A program made the position numbers and the translations under genes. The notes beneath the pieces were generated by a model. The model worked only from the letters and a program-made list of their open reading frames with translations, did no database searches and had not been told where the DNA came from. A DNA stretch of 5,284 nt, from contig JANTGV010000097.1 in assembly GCA_024762745.1 (NCBI GenBank), positions 1 to 5,284 of the forward strand, read 5' to 3'. Source of the DNA: Sulfurimonas sp. (lineage in GTDB: Bacteria; Campylobacterota; Campylobacteria; Campylobacterales; Sulfurimonadaceae). Shown here one piece after another: positions 1 to 5,284 of this stretch (position 1 is its first letter; each line of letters starts with the position of its first letter).

Positions 1-82
1 AATTCACCGCTTCATTATTCTCATTAGCCTCAATCCAATTTTCCGTTGGTTTCAATAAACCATTTATGCTTCTCTGCTCCAT
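1..82 (-). CDS. N-terminal fragment of an unidentified protein
   Basis: The first 27 codons of a minus-strand gene run off the left edge of the window. The start ATG is at 82-80 and is preceded by a GAGGGTG Shine-Dalgarno-like stretch about 6 bases upstream. The visible protein begins MEQRSINGLLKPTENWIEAN and is polar and Asn/Glu-rich. It has no signal peptide or membrane helix in the visible part. I do not recognise the family. It lies in the same orientation as the four-gene cluster upstream of it, but a 210-base AT-rich gap separates them, so it may be the next operon member or have its own promoter. That it is a real gene rests on the open frame and the ribosome binding site only. Confidence 0.55.
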   Translation of the reverse strand, partial: MEQRSINGLLKPTENWIEANENNEAVN

Positions 83-246
83 CGTTTACACCCTCGCTTT
101 TTAATTAAATATTTTCGTCTAACACACTCATAGAGAATAGGTGTACATACTTCAATAATAAATCATAAAAAACAATACAACCTATTTCTATTTATACTCC
201 TTATTAACTAAAACTATTATTAATTATAAAAACACACATAATAAGT

Positions 247-252
247 ATTATA
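247..252 (-). promoter_or_regulatory. Candidate -10 element in the 210-base gap
   Basis: A perfect TATAAT hexamer lies on the minus strand at the junction of a tandem 9-mer (ATAAGTATT at 241-249 and 250-258 on the plus strand). If it is used, the transcript would start near 235 and reach the partial gene at 82 with a leader of roughly 150 bases. There is no convincing -35 box, which is common in Campylobacterota promoters. The gap is so AT-rich that a chance match is quite possible. I see nothing else firm between 83 and 292, and no GC-rich hairpin terminator after the gene ending at 293. Confidence 0.22.
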
Positions 253-292
253 AGTATTTATTATTTTATTTCGCGGGGATTAAATTAAAATT

Positions 293-1030
293 TTATCGCA
301 TTTTATTCCATACTGAAGCAACTTGCGCATCATAATAATATTCTAAACCGAGCATATGAGATGAATTATCATAAACTAACTGTGTTGGTACTTCACCTCT
401 ATCTCTCCACTCTGGATTATTTGAAGCATCAACTTTTAGATACCATTGATTCCCTCTCTTAATAAAATAACCTGCGAATGTCATATTCACACTATTGCTC
501 CATTGATCAACAAGTTGATACTGAACACTATATTCATACTTATTATGTTTAACATTTTCAATTTGTAGCTGACCTGTAATATTGTAAGGAATATTATCTT
601 CCACATACGCAGATAAGCTATACTCACCTTCTATAGATAAACTTGAAGTTTTTTGTTTAACCTTTGGTTTGCTAACTGGATTTACTGCAGGTTTTATCTC
701 TTCTTGAATTTTAACTACTGGCTTAGGAATTACTTTATCTTTTGCTTTTTCAACAGGTTGATTTTCTTCCTTTGGCGGTGGAGAAACTTCTTTTTCCTTA
801 GCGTTCATCATTGGAAAGACAAGTAAAAACACACCAAATACTATAAGAATTAAAGAGGGATTTTTAACGTCCATTTTAATTCCAAAACCTTCAACATGAT
901 TTTCATTGTTTGAATATCGCCCCGTTATAAAAATAACGATACCGATAACTATAAGAAAAACACCTACTATCATAATGACTATCTCATTATTATCTTTTAT
1001 TAACTGTAACAGTTCTGCTGTTTCTGACAT
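293..1030 (-). CDS. Two-helix membrane protein with Pro/Lys-rich spacer and C-terminal domain, unknown function
   Basis: This 245-residue protein has two hydrophobic helices at about 17-37 and 58-75, joined by a 20-residue polar loop. A spacer rich in Pro, Lys, Val and Glu follows at about 79-128 (segments such as SPPPKEENQPVEK and IPKPVVK), then a compact domain at about 130-245. The last domain is rich in aromatic and beta-type residues and has several Trp and Tyr. The Pro/Lys spacer resembles those of TonB-like proteins that cross the periplasm, so I infer that the C-terminal domain is periplasmic, although the charge distribution around the helices does not settle topology. I do not recognise the family. 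The ATG at 1030 follows a strong AGGAAGG sequence. It is the fourth gene of the cluster, starting 21 bases after the small exported peptide, so a shared role with the lipase is likely but unproven. No cysteines or catalytic motif are evident. Confidence 0.82.
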   Translation of the reverse strand: MSETAELLQLIKDNNEIVIMIVGVFLIVIGIVIFITGRYSNNENHVEGFGIKMDVKNPSLILIVFGVFLLVFPMMNAKEKEVSPPPKEENQPVEKAKDKVIPKPVVKIQEEIKPAVNPVSKPKVKQKTSSLSIEGEYSLSAYVEDNIPYNITGQLQIENVKHNKYEYSVQYQLVDQWSNSVNMTFAGYFIKRGNQWYLKVDASNNPEWRDRGEVPTQLVYDNSSHMLGLEYYYDAQVASVWNKMR

Positions 1031-1051
1031 TTAAATCCTTCCTTTTGAGTG

Positions 1052-1198
1052 TTATCTTCGAATCCACTTTCCATCTATACAGATATATGGACCTCTGATA
1101 TCCCCTTCTGCATAAGTTTTTCCTCCATAAGTGCAATCTGCACTAGAGAGCGTTCCTAAAAGTAAAATCGATGTAATAAATAAGACTACTTTTTGCAT
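1052..1198 (-). CDS. Small exported two-cysteine peptide (48 aa)
   Basis: A short open frame fills the gap between its two neighbours. It begins MQKVVLFITSILLLGTLSSA, a textbook Sec signal peptide (Lys, hydrophobic core, S-S-A cleavage motif), with cleavage predicted after residue 20. The mature peptide would be only about 28 residues, with Cys22 and Cys40 able to form one disulfide and a C-terminal GKWIRR. The arrangement C-x-Y-G-G-K-x-Y ... C-x-x-G-x-W loosely recalls small exported DUF1496-type proteins, which is a weak resemblance. The ATG at 1198 has an AAGGAG sequence 5 bases upstream, just past the stop of the pentapeptide gene, and the next gene starts 21 bases after its stop. The ribosome binding site, signal peptide and exact fit in the operon make it a real gene in my view. 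The residue before Cys22 is Asp, so it does not look like a lipoprotein. A periplasmic partner or inhibitor role is inference. Confidence 0.75.
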   Translation of the reverse strand: MQKVVLFITSILLLGTLSSADCTYGGKTYAEGDIRGPYICIDGKWIRR

Positions 1199-1211
1199 AT
1201 TAACTCCTTTT

Positions 1212-2696
1212 TTAATCTGTAAAATCTATACTGCTTCGGTTTCCTTCGCTAAAGGAGACTTCTGATAATTTAGCCTTTTGAAATAAAGCTTCATTCATAT
1301 TATCTTTGAAAAATTTTACCTCAGTCAAATGAGCACCACTAAAATCTACACCTTTAAGCTGGCTCTCATAAAATGAAACATTTGTAACTTTAGCTTTTTT
1401 AAATGAAGCATTCCTAAGGTTGACATTAAAAAATTCTGTTTCGTTTAGTTTAGCACTTCGAAAATCAGCACCCTCAAGGTAACTGTCACCAAATTCAGTC
1501 ATAAACAATGTTGTGCCTTGCATATGAGCATAAGAAAGATTACTTTCATCATAAAAACTAGTGCGTGTCATATCTGCACCTACTAGAGATACACCCTGCA
1601 ACTGGGTATTTATAAATTCAGCCTTTTGGAGTTTTACTTCTCGCATCTTTGCATCTTGGAGTTGGGCATTGTCAAATTTCACGGCTTGCAGATGTGTATA
1701 ATTTAAATTGGAAGCTTGGAGCTCTGTATTGTGCATATCTGCTCGTGTTAATATACAGTTTTGCAGATTTGCATAACGTAAATTTCTATTTGCAAGATTG
1801 ACTCTTGCACCAAACTGAAGAATTAGCTCTTTATCCGTTTTGCCATATTTAGAAAACAGGCTTGGTATATAGATAGATGATTTTGATATTTTTACTATGT
1901 CTTTGTCTGTCACCACTATTCTCGGAAAGCAATCTTTGGGCTGATTTCTATCAGGACCAAGAAATAGACGATGAGCGCTACAAACTCCCTGAACATACCA
2001 ATTTTTATTTTTAAATATAAGTTCTGACTCATAATCACTCACAAGAGGATAAAAAAAGATAAAAAAATAAGACAGTTCCAAAACTCCTACAACTATACTT
2101 GACCCTAAAAATATCCAAAAAGACAATGTGCGTTTAAGATAGCTAGAATTCACGTAAAGATAAAAACATATCAAAATAACATCTATCAAAATAATAGTAA
2201 GATGTAAGAGTGTTATTGCTTGGTGATGATAATCGGCAAAACGTTGATAAATAGCAACAAGTACAAGCAAGGGAAACAGATAGACAAGTAACCATAAAAC
2301 AACTTTAATGGCTTTACCTTTTTTTAATCCGTGTTTGAGTGAAACATATACATAATTATACATTGAGGAGTCTATAGTTTCTACAGTAAACTCACTCTTA
2401 TAGGCATCTAGTTTTCTTAAATGCTCATGATAGTTAAACAAAATATTAAAATGTAACAAAATCAATATAAGTGGAGCTAAGATATAAAAATAGATAAGGT
2501 CTAACTCAAAGTCAATCAAAGGCATTTTAAATGTATCAACGGGAAGAAGTAACATTAAATCCGTTGTATTGAGTACTGATATAAATATGTATAAAGTAGT
2601 AAGGTAAAAAATAATAAGAAGTTTATTATTTTTATCTGAAGAGAGTTCAAGAGACTTCATACTCTGCTCTGAAACCGTTTCTAATTCTTTACTCAT
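1212..2696 (-). CDS. Five-helix membrane protein with C-terminal pentapeptide-repeat beta-helix
   Basis: The product is 494 residues. Hydrophobic helices lie at about 26-52, 66-86, 130-150, 160-182 and 190-219. A short linker with two cysteines (about 239 and 256) follows, then pentapeptide repeats from about 299 to the C-terminus. Central Leu, Phe or Met residues recur every five residues for about 39 repeats with a single one-residue slip near 383-386. Such repeats fold as a right-handed quadrilateral beta-helix of about ten coils, usually a protein-binding surface. The loop between helices 2 and 3 is rich in Lys, Arg and His, so by the positive-inside rule the repeats would lie in the periplasm, where the two cysteines could pair. 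The start is taken as ATG at 2696, because a GTG three bases earlier sits too close to the ribosome binding site. It is the second gene of the cluster, 15 bases after the lipase stop. An immunity or scaffold role toward the lipase is inference. Confidence 0.88.
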   Translation of the reverse strand: MSKELETVSEQSMKSLELSSDKNNKLLIIFYLTTLYIFISVLNTTDLMLLLPVDTFKMPLIDFELDLIYFYILAPLILILLHFNILFNYHEHLRKLDAYKSEFTVETIDSSMYNYVYVSLKHGLKKGKAIKVVLWLLVYLFPLLVLVAIYQRFADYHHQAITLLHLTIILIDVILICFYLYVNSSYLKRTLSFWIFLGSSIVVGVLELSYFFIFFYPLVSDYESELIFKNKNWYVQGVCSAHRLFLGPDRNQPKDCFPRIVVTDKDIVKISKSSIYIPSLFSKYGKTDKELILQFGARVNLANRNLRYANLQNCILTRADMHNTELQASNLNYTHLQAVKFDNAQLQDAKMREVKLQKAEFINTQLQGVSLVGADMTRTSFYDESNLSYAHMQGTTLFMTEFGDSYLEGADFRSAKLNETEFFNVNLRNASFKKAKVTNVSFYESQLKGVDFSGAHLTEVKFFKDNMNEALFQKAKLSEVSFSEGNRSSIDFTD

Positions 2697-2701
2697 CACT
2701 A

Positions 2702-2707
2702 CTCCTT
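2702..2707 (-). promoter_or_regulatory. Ribosome binding site deciding the pentapeptide gene start
   Basis: AAGGAG on the minus strand leaves five bases before the ATG at 2696 but only two before the in-frame GTG at 2699. This favours the ATG. The site lies wholly in the 15-base gap after the lipase stop codon. Confidence 0.75.
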
Positions 2708-2711
2708 CAAT

Positions 2712-4259
2712 TTATTCTATACGAGTAATAGTTAAATGCACACTACCGTGATTATTTTTATACAGACTCCAAACATCATTGGCAAAACAGTATAAGTATC
2801 CGGGGTTTTGAATAACAAGTGGTACTGTCTCATGCTCCGTCAAGTCAACATACTGATGCTCAACTGCACTTCCATCATGACCAACAACACTACTCTCCCC
2901 TGTGTCATTGCTTATTGCACCAACCATTGTAAACCATCGCATATCTTCTACTCTTTTCGTACCTATAATATCTATAGACTCATTTTTAAGCACTCTCTTT
3001 AAAAAAAGTTCAGATTGACCTAAAAATGAAGAAGTGGCACGAGCAATATCACCCATTGTAAACTCATCATTTTCCGTACCTCTCCAGTCACAAACATCTT
3101 TACTATCCACCCATTTTCCAGTGGCAGAAAATGTAAAAGATTGGTTTTCACCCAAGTAGAGTTGCGTATTATTCCATTTAGTATCAGCAAATATTTCAAC
3201 AGTTACAGACTCACCAGGCTTTAAAGTTTTACTTTGATGGTATTGTGGATACTCTAGTGGAGATTTTTTCTGTCTTATAAATACACTTTCATGAAATTTA
3301 TCCCTATTTATTTCACTCACTTCTGGCAAGTTTCTAGGTCTTGAACGCAGTTTTGAAAATATTCCCTTGTAAGAGTTATGCAAGACACCTAAAGGATTAT
3401 CAAAGATCAACTCATACGCTGATTCTCTAAACGCAAGTCCTTTACTTTTACTCTCATCCATCATCCATCTTAGAGCCCCATACGAGAGGTCAGAATTAGC
3501 ATAACCACCTCCAACATCAGAGTGTACTCCTGGAAACCAAACTTCCAAGGCATCATTACATTCAGAAGCATTTGTCCATCTTGTAATACTAAAAGTAGAA
3601 CGTATTTCATCCATTGCCATAGCATGACGCGCCGAAGTCACATTACTGCCTAAAGTTGTATTGTGAAACTGCCACTTTTTCTTGTCATCAAAAAAGTTTA
3701 ATATCTCTAAATCATCTGGAACACCAAGTGCACCAACTGTATCCCACACACCTATAAAATGGATTGGTGTTTTTTCTCTGTTATTGAAAAATTTCCACTT
3801 ATTCCCTGCCCACTCGTCAATATTAGAAAGATTCTTTCTGTATCCAGTTGCATAGGCCTTTTTAACACGTTTCCAAGATTCATCTGAGGATACAGATCTT
3901 AAATCAAGTAAACCTTTTGAGAGCATGCCGCCAAGGCTTCTAGCCGTAAATGCACCACGACTAAAACCATAAAGATATATTTCATCACCCTCTTCGTAAT
4001 TATTTCCAAGCCAATGATAAGCACTCGATATATGATTTCCTATCCCGACACCTAAAGCACCACCAAGGATTTCATCAACTATTCCGCTATCTTCACCACC
4101 AAGACCAGGATGATAATATCTCAGCTGTTTTACACCATTTGAATCTCTATCAGCCAGGGCATTATATAACTTCACAACATTCGTTGGTGCAGTTATTCCA
4201 TTCTCTTCTTGTTCTGGATTGTTCCATGTGCCATCACAACACACTATTAAACGTTTCAT
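2712..4259 (-). CDS. DUF2235/Tle1-type alpha/beta hydrolase with C-terminal LecA-like domain
   Basis: This 515-residue protein has the DUF2235 fold hallmarks. There is a CCDGTWN opening (residues 7-13), a nucleophile elbow GFSRGAFTAR with Ser100, GVWDTVGALG carrying the likely acid Asp173, RHAMAMDE at 211-218, and FPGVHSDVGGGY with the likely catalytic His246. The family includes Tle1 phospholipases injected by type VI secretion, which cleave membrane phospholipids. The region from about 348 to 513 resembles the beta-sandwich of the galactose lectin LecA (PA-IL), with WNNT, SATGKW and near the end NDVWSLYKNNHGS. In LecA the equivalent Asp and paired Asn bind calcium, corresponding here to Asp495, Asn502 and Asn503. 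There is no signal peptide or membrane helix, so the protein is cytoplasmic unless a secretion machine exports it. It is first in the four-gene cluster, and a GGAAG site sits 5 bases before the ATG. Hydrolase assignment is firm; substrate and delivery are inferred. Confidence 0.93.
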   Translation of the reverse strand: MKRLIVCCDGTWNNPEQEENGITAPTNVVKLYNALADRDSNGVKQLRYYHPGLGGEDSGIVDEILGGALGVGIGNHISSAYHWLGNNYEEGDEIYLYGFSRGAFTARSLGGMLSKGLLDLRSVSSDESWKRVKKAYATGYRKNLSNIDEWAGNKWKFFNNREKTPIHFIGVWDTVGALGVPDDLEILNFFDDKKKWQFHNTTLGSNVTSARHAMAMDEIRSTFSITRWTNASECNDALEVWFPGVHSDVGGGYANSDLSYGALRWMMDESKSKGLAFRESAYELIFDNPLGVLHNSYKGIFSKLRSRPRNLPEVSEINRDKFHESVFIRQKKSPLEYPQYHQSKTLKPGESVTVEIFADTKWNNTQLYLGENQSFTFSATGKWVDSKDVCDWRGTENDEFTMGDIARATSSFLGQSELFLKRVLKNESIDIIGTKRVEDMRWFTMVGAISNDTGESSVVGHDGSAVEHQYVDLTEHETVPLVIQNPGYLYCFANDVWSLYKNNHGSVHLTITRIE

Positions 4260-4359
4260 TTTAACTTCCTTCTTTAAAGTTACAGAGCATCTATTAATAT
4301 GATAACAATTTTAATAATATTAGAATATAATATAACATTATGAGGGTTTATAAGTTTTC
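4260..4359 (-). promoter_or_regulatory. Probable promoter region of the lipase operon
   Basis: This stretch of the divergent gap must hold the leader and probably the promoter of the minus-strand cluster. It is extremely AT-rich and contains several -10-like hexamers on the minus strand (for example TATATT at 4329-4324), so no single one can be chosen by eye. A further minus-strand TATAAT lies at 4414-4409, overlapping the nosL-side -10 element. If that one were used, the leader would pass through the inverted repeat at 4360-4393. Confidence 0.3.
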
Positions 4360-4393
4360 AAGAGTTACTTTAGTTAACACTAATGTAACTCTT
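4360..4393. repeat. Long inverted repeat, candidate regulator site upstream of nosL-like gene
   Basis: The outer arms AAGAGTTAC (4360-4368) and GTAACTCTT (4385-4393) are perfect 9-base complements. After one T/T mismatch, the inner arms TTAGT (4370-4374) and ACTAA (4379-4383) pair across a four-base TAAC centre. In all, 14 of 15 positions match. The inner 5-4-5 spacing is that of CRP/FNR-family sites (FNR TTGAT-N4-ATCAA; NssR-like TTAAC-N4-GTTAA). The repeat ends 17 bases before the TATAGT -10 element, so it covers the -35 position, as an activator or repressor site would. It could instead form an RNA hairpin if transcribed from the far-side TATAAT, but no convergent gene ends here that needs a terminator. 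Confidence 0.6.
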
Positions 4394-4410
4394 TATTAAT
4401 ATACTCACAT

Positions 4411-4416
4411 TATAGT
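4411..4416 (+). promoter_or_regulatory. -10 element of the nosL-like gene
   Basis: TATAGT lies 18 bases before the start codon and just upstream of the AAGGA ribosome binding site at 4425-4429. Transcription would begin near 4423, leaving a leader of about a dozen bases. There is no recognisable -35 box; that position is taken by the inverted repeat, which suggests dependence on a bound regulator. A second TATAAT on the plus strand at 4326-4331 is an alternative, farther promoter. Confidence 0.45.
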
Positions 4417-4434
4417 AGAATTAAAAGGAAAAAT

Positions 4435-5133
4435 ATGAAGTTAAATAGACTCATTAAAATATCTTTGGCCGGATTTATAATTACAAGCTCATTAATCGCA
4501 GCAAACGCAGATAAAGGAATGAAGTTATTCCAATCAGTTAACCCTAGTGAGGCAACTCTTGTTCAAACAAATAAAGCTAAAAAGTTCTGCCCTATTTGCG
4601 GAATGACTCTCCCAATGTTTTACAAAACAAATCATAGTGCCATTCATGATGAGGAGCAAAAGCAGTACTGTTCTATTCACTGCGTTGTAGAGGACCAAGA
4701 GATAAACAAGGCTGATTTAAAATCTGTGAAAGTTGTTGATATTAAATCTTTAAAATTTATAAATGTCGATAAAGCCTTTTATGTTGTTGGTTCTAAAAAG
4801 AAAGGAACTATGAGTATGGTCAGTAAGTATGCCTTTGCTAACAAAAATGATGCTGATAAATTTGCAAAAAAGAACGGTGGAATCGTAATGAGTTATCAGG
4901 AAGCTTATGCTGAAGCAAAAAAAGACTTCAAAAAAGACACCCTTATGGTTAACAAAAAGCAGGCTAAAGCTGCTGATATGGGTGAGAAGATGTATAATAA
5001 AATGTGTAAAAAAACAGATATGAAATTTAGATCAACGGCCCATGCAAAGGCTTATATCGAAAAGAATAGGCTCTGTGGGGATGTCAAAGGTAAAAAGCTT
5101 CAAGCTATTGGTCTTTATTTAGGTAAAAGGTAG
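4435..5133 (+). CDS. nosL: NosL-family exported copper-binding-type protein
   Basis: This 232-residue protein has a Sec signal peptide (MKLNRLIK, then a hydrophobic core, cleavage likely after ANA at 23-25). NosL proteins deliver or handle copper for nitrous oxide reductase and related periplasmic enzymes. The family signature FCPICGM is at 51-57, followed by a second cysteine pair in YCSIHCVVED (Cys79, Cys83). The segment KAFYVVGSKKKGTMSMVSKY (113-132) and the FAKKNGG-type region before MSYQEA are typical of the long Campylobacterota form. From about 178 on, the sequence MGEKMYNKMC resembles the start of a cytochrome c domain but lacks the CXXCH haem motif, leaving Cys191 and Cys214. There is no lipobox, unlike many NosL proteins that are lipoproteins. 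No nosZ, nosD or nosF is visible, so a true role in nitrous oxide reduction is unproven. The gene is divergent from the lipase cluster and appears to stand alone. Confidence 0.88.
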   Translation: MKLNRLIKISLAGFIITSSLIAANADKGMKLFQSVNPSEATLVQTNKAKKFCPICGMTLPMFYKTNHSAIHDEEQKQYCSIHCVVEDQEINKADLKSVKVVDIKSLKFINVDKAFYVVGSKKKGTMSMVSKYAFANKNDADKFAKKNGGIVMSYQEAYAEAKKDFKKDTLMVNKKQAKAADMGEKMYNKMCKKTDMKFRSTAHAKAYIEKNRLCGDVKGKKLQAIGLYLGKR

Positions 5134-5150
5134 TTTTAACTACTTTTTAC
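5123..5150. terminator. Bidirectional intrinsic terminator overlapping both convergent stop codons
   Basis: A 28-base near-perfect palindrome has a core GGTAGT / ACTAC with a TTTA loop, flanked by an A-tract on the left and a T-tract on the right. Twelve pairs form on the plus strand, one of them G-U; on the minus strand one pair becomes an A-C mismatch. The nosL-like stop TAG (5131-5133) and the opposing gene's stop (5142-5140) both fall inside the stem and loop. The stem is short and AT-rich, so its strength is uncertain. Confidence 0.55.
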
Positions 5151-5284
5151 ACACCTCTTTTTTAGCCATAAAGTTCAACTCTTTACAAGTGAACCCTGCC
5201 TCTTTTCTTGCATCAGTGTTTAAGTTTTTAGGACGTAAAAATCCTTGCGGATAATACTTGTCGATTATCTCAAAATAAATATCA
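5140..5284 (-). CDS. C-terminal fragment of an unidentified protein
   Basis: The last 47 codons of a minus-strand gene enter from the right edge and stop with TAG at 5142-5140. The visible residues include YYPQGFLRPKNLNTDARKEA and end FMAKKEVCKK. They are Lys-rich and contain two cysteines 12 residues apart (FTCKEL and EVCKK). This open frame converges with the nosL-like gene with only six bases between the two stop codons. I do not recognise the family. The sequence loosely recalls the RPKN-type segment of Tll0287-like (DUF3365) proteins, but not well enough to assign it. Confidence 0.6.
   Translation of the reverse strand, partial: DIYFEIIDKYYPQGFLRPKNLNTDARKEAGFTCKELNFMAKKEVCKK

Noticed and set aside
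105..131. Eight-codon minus-strand frame (MSVLDENI) just before the partial gene, as a leader peptide
   Set aside because: It has no ribosome binding site, no attenuator-like hairpin and no codon bias, so chance is sufficient.
124..144. Hairpin ACAC ... GTGT as terminator or riboregulator
   Set aside because: Only four clean outer pairs, a mismatch and a weak inner stem, with no T-tract.
197..202. Orphan AAGGAG on the minus strand in the 210-base gap
   Set aside because: No ATG, GTG or TTG at useful distance opens a frame longer than a few codons; it might be a relic of a lost gene but cannot be supported.
1133..1141. Lipobox in the small exported peptide (around Cys22)
   Set aside because: Asp precedes the Cys, where Gly, Ala or Ser is needed; ordinary signal peptidase I cleavage after SSA fits better.
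2697..2699. GTG as start of the pentapeptide gene
   Set aside because: It lies only two bases after the AAGGAG site; the ATG at 2696 has workable spacing and is a stronger start.
2808..3002. Plus-strand open frame of 64 codons
   Set aside because: It lies fully inside the lipase gene on the opposite strand, has no ribosome binding site of note and gives an unstructured Cys/Asn/Ile mix, so it is a shadow of the real gene.
4360..4393. Inverted repeat read as an intrinsic terminator
   Set aside because: It lies between divergent genes, is AT-rich in the stem and has only a weak T-run after it; its position at the -35 region suits an operator better.

Overview
The window is AT-rich and gene-dense, with strong purine-rich ribosome binding sites. 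It carries a NosL-family protein of a form I associate with sulfur- and nitrogen-oxidising or -reducing Campylobacterota (Sulfurimonas, Sulfurovum and relatives). That phylum is my best guess for the source, made from protein style and base composition rather than from a marker gene.

Most of the window (about 293 to 4259) is one tight minus-strand gene cluster. In transcription order it holds: (1) a 515-residue DUF2235/Tle1-type alpha/beta hydrolase with a C-terminal beta-sandwich resembling the calcium-dependent lectin LecA (PA-IL); (2) a protein with five predicted membrane helices followed by about 39 pentapeptide repeats; (3) a 48-residue exported peptide with two cysteines, too short for ordinary ORF calling; (4) a two-helix membrane protein with a Pro/Lys-rich spacer and a C-terminal globular domain. 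Gaps between these genes are 15, 13 and 21 bases, and each gene has its own clear Shine-Dalgarno sequence, so co-transcription is very likely. A fifth minus-strand gene begins after a further 210-base gap and leaves the window at base 1.

To the right lies a 175-base divergent intergenic region with a long inverted repeat. Its core is spaced like a CRP/FNR-family site and it sits next to a plus-strand -10 element. It is followed by the plus-strand nosL-like gene (4435 to 5133), an exported Cys-rich copper-protein-type gene. That gene converges on the 3' end of another minus-strand gene, and a hairpin spanning both stop codons probably ends transcription from both sides.

Taken together, the minus-strand cluster looks like an envelope-directed module. 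It pairs a putative phospholipase carrying a sugar-binding-like tail with three small or membrane-bound proteins whose soluble parts are predicted to lie in the periplasm. An effector plus immunity or accessory set is the most economical reading, but no secretion gene (VgrG, PAAR, Hcp) is visible here, so this remains inference. The nosL-like gene appears to be an independent transcription unit.
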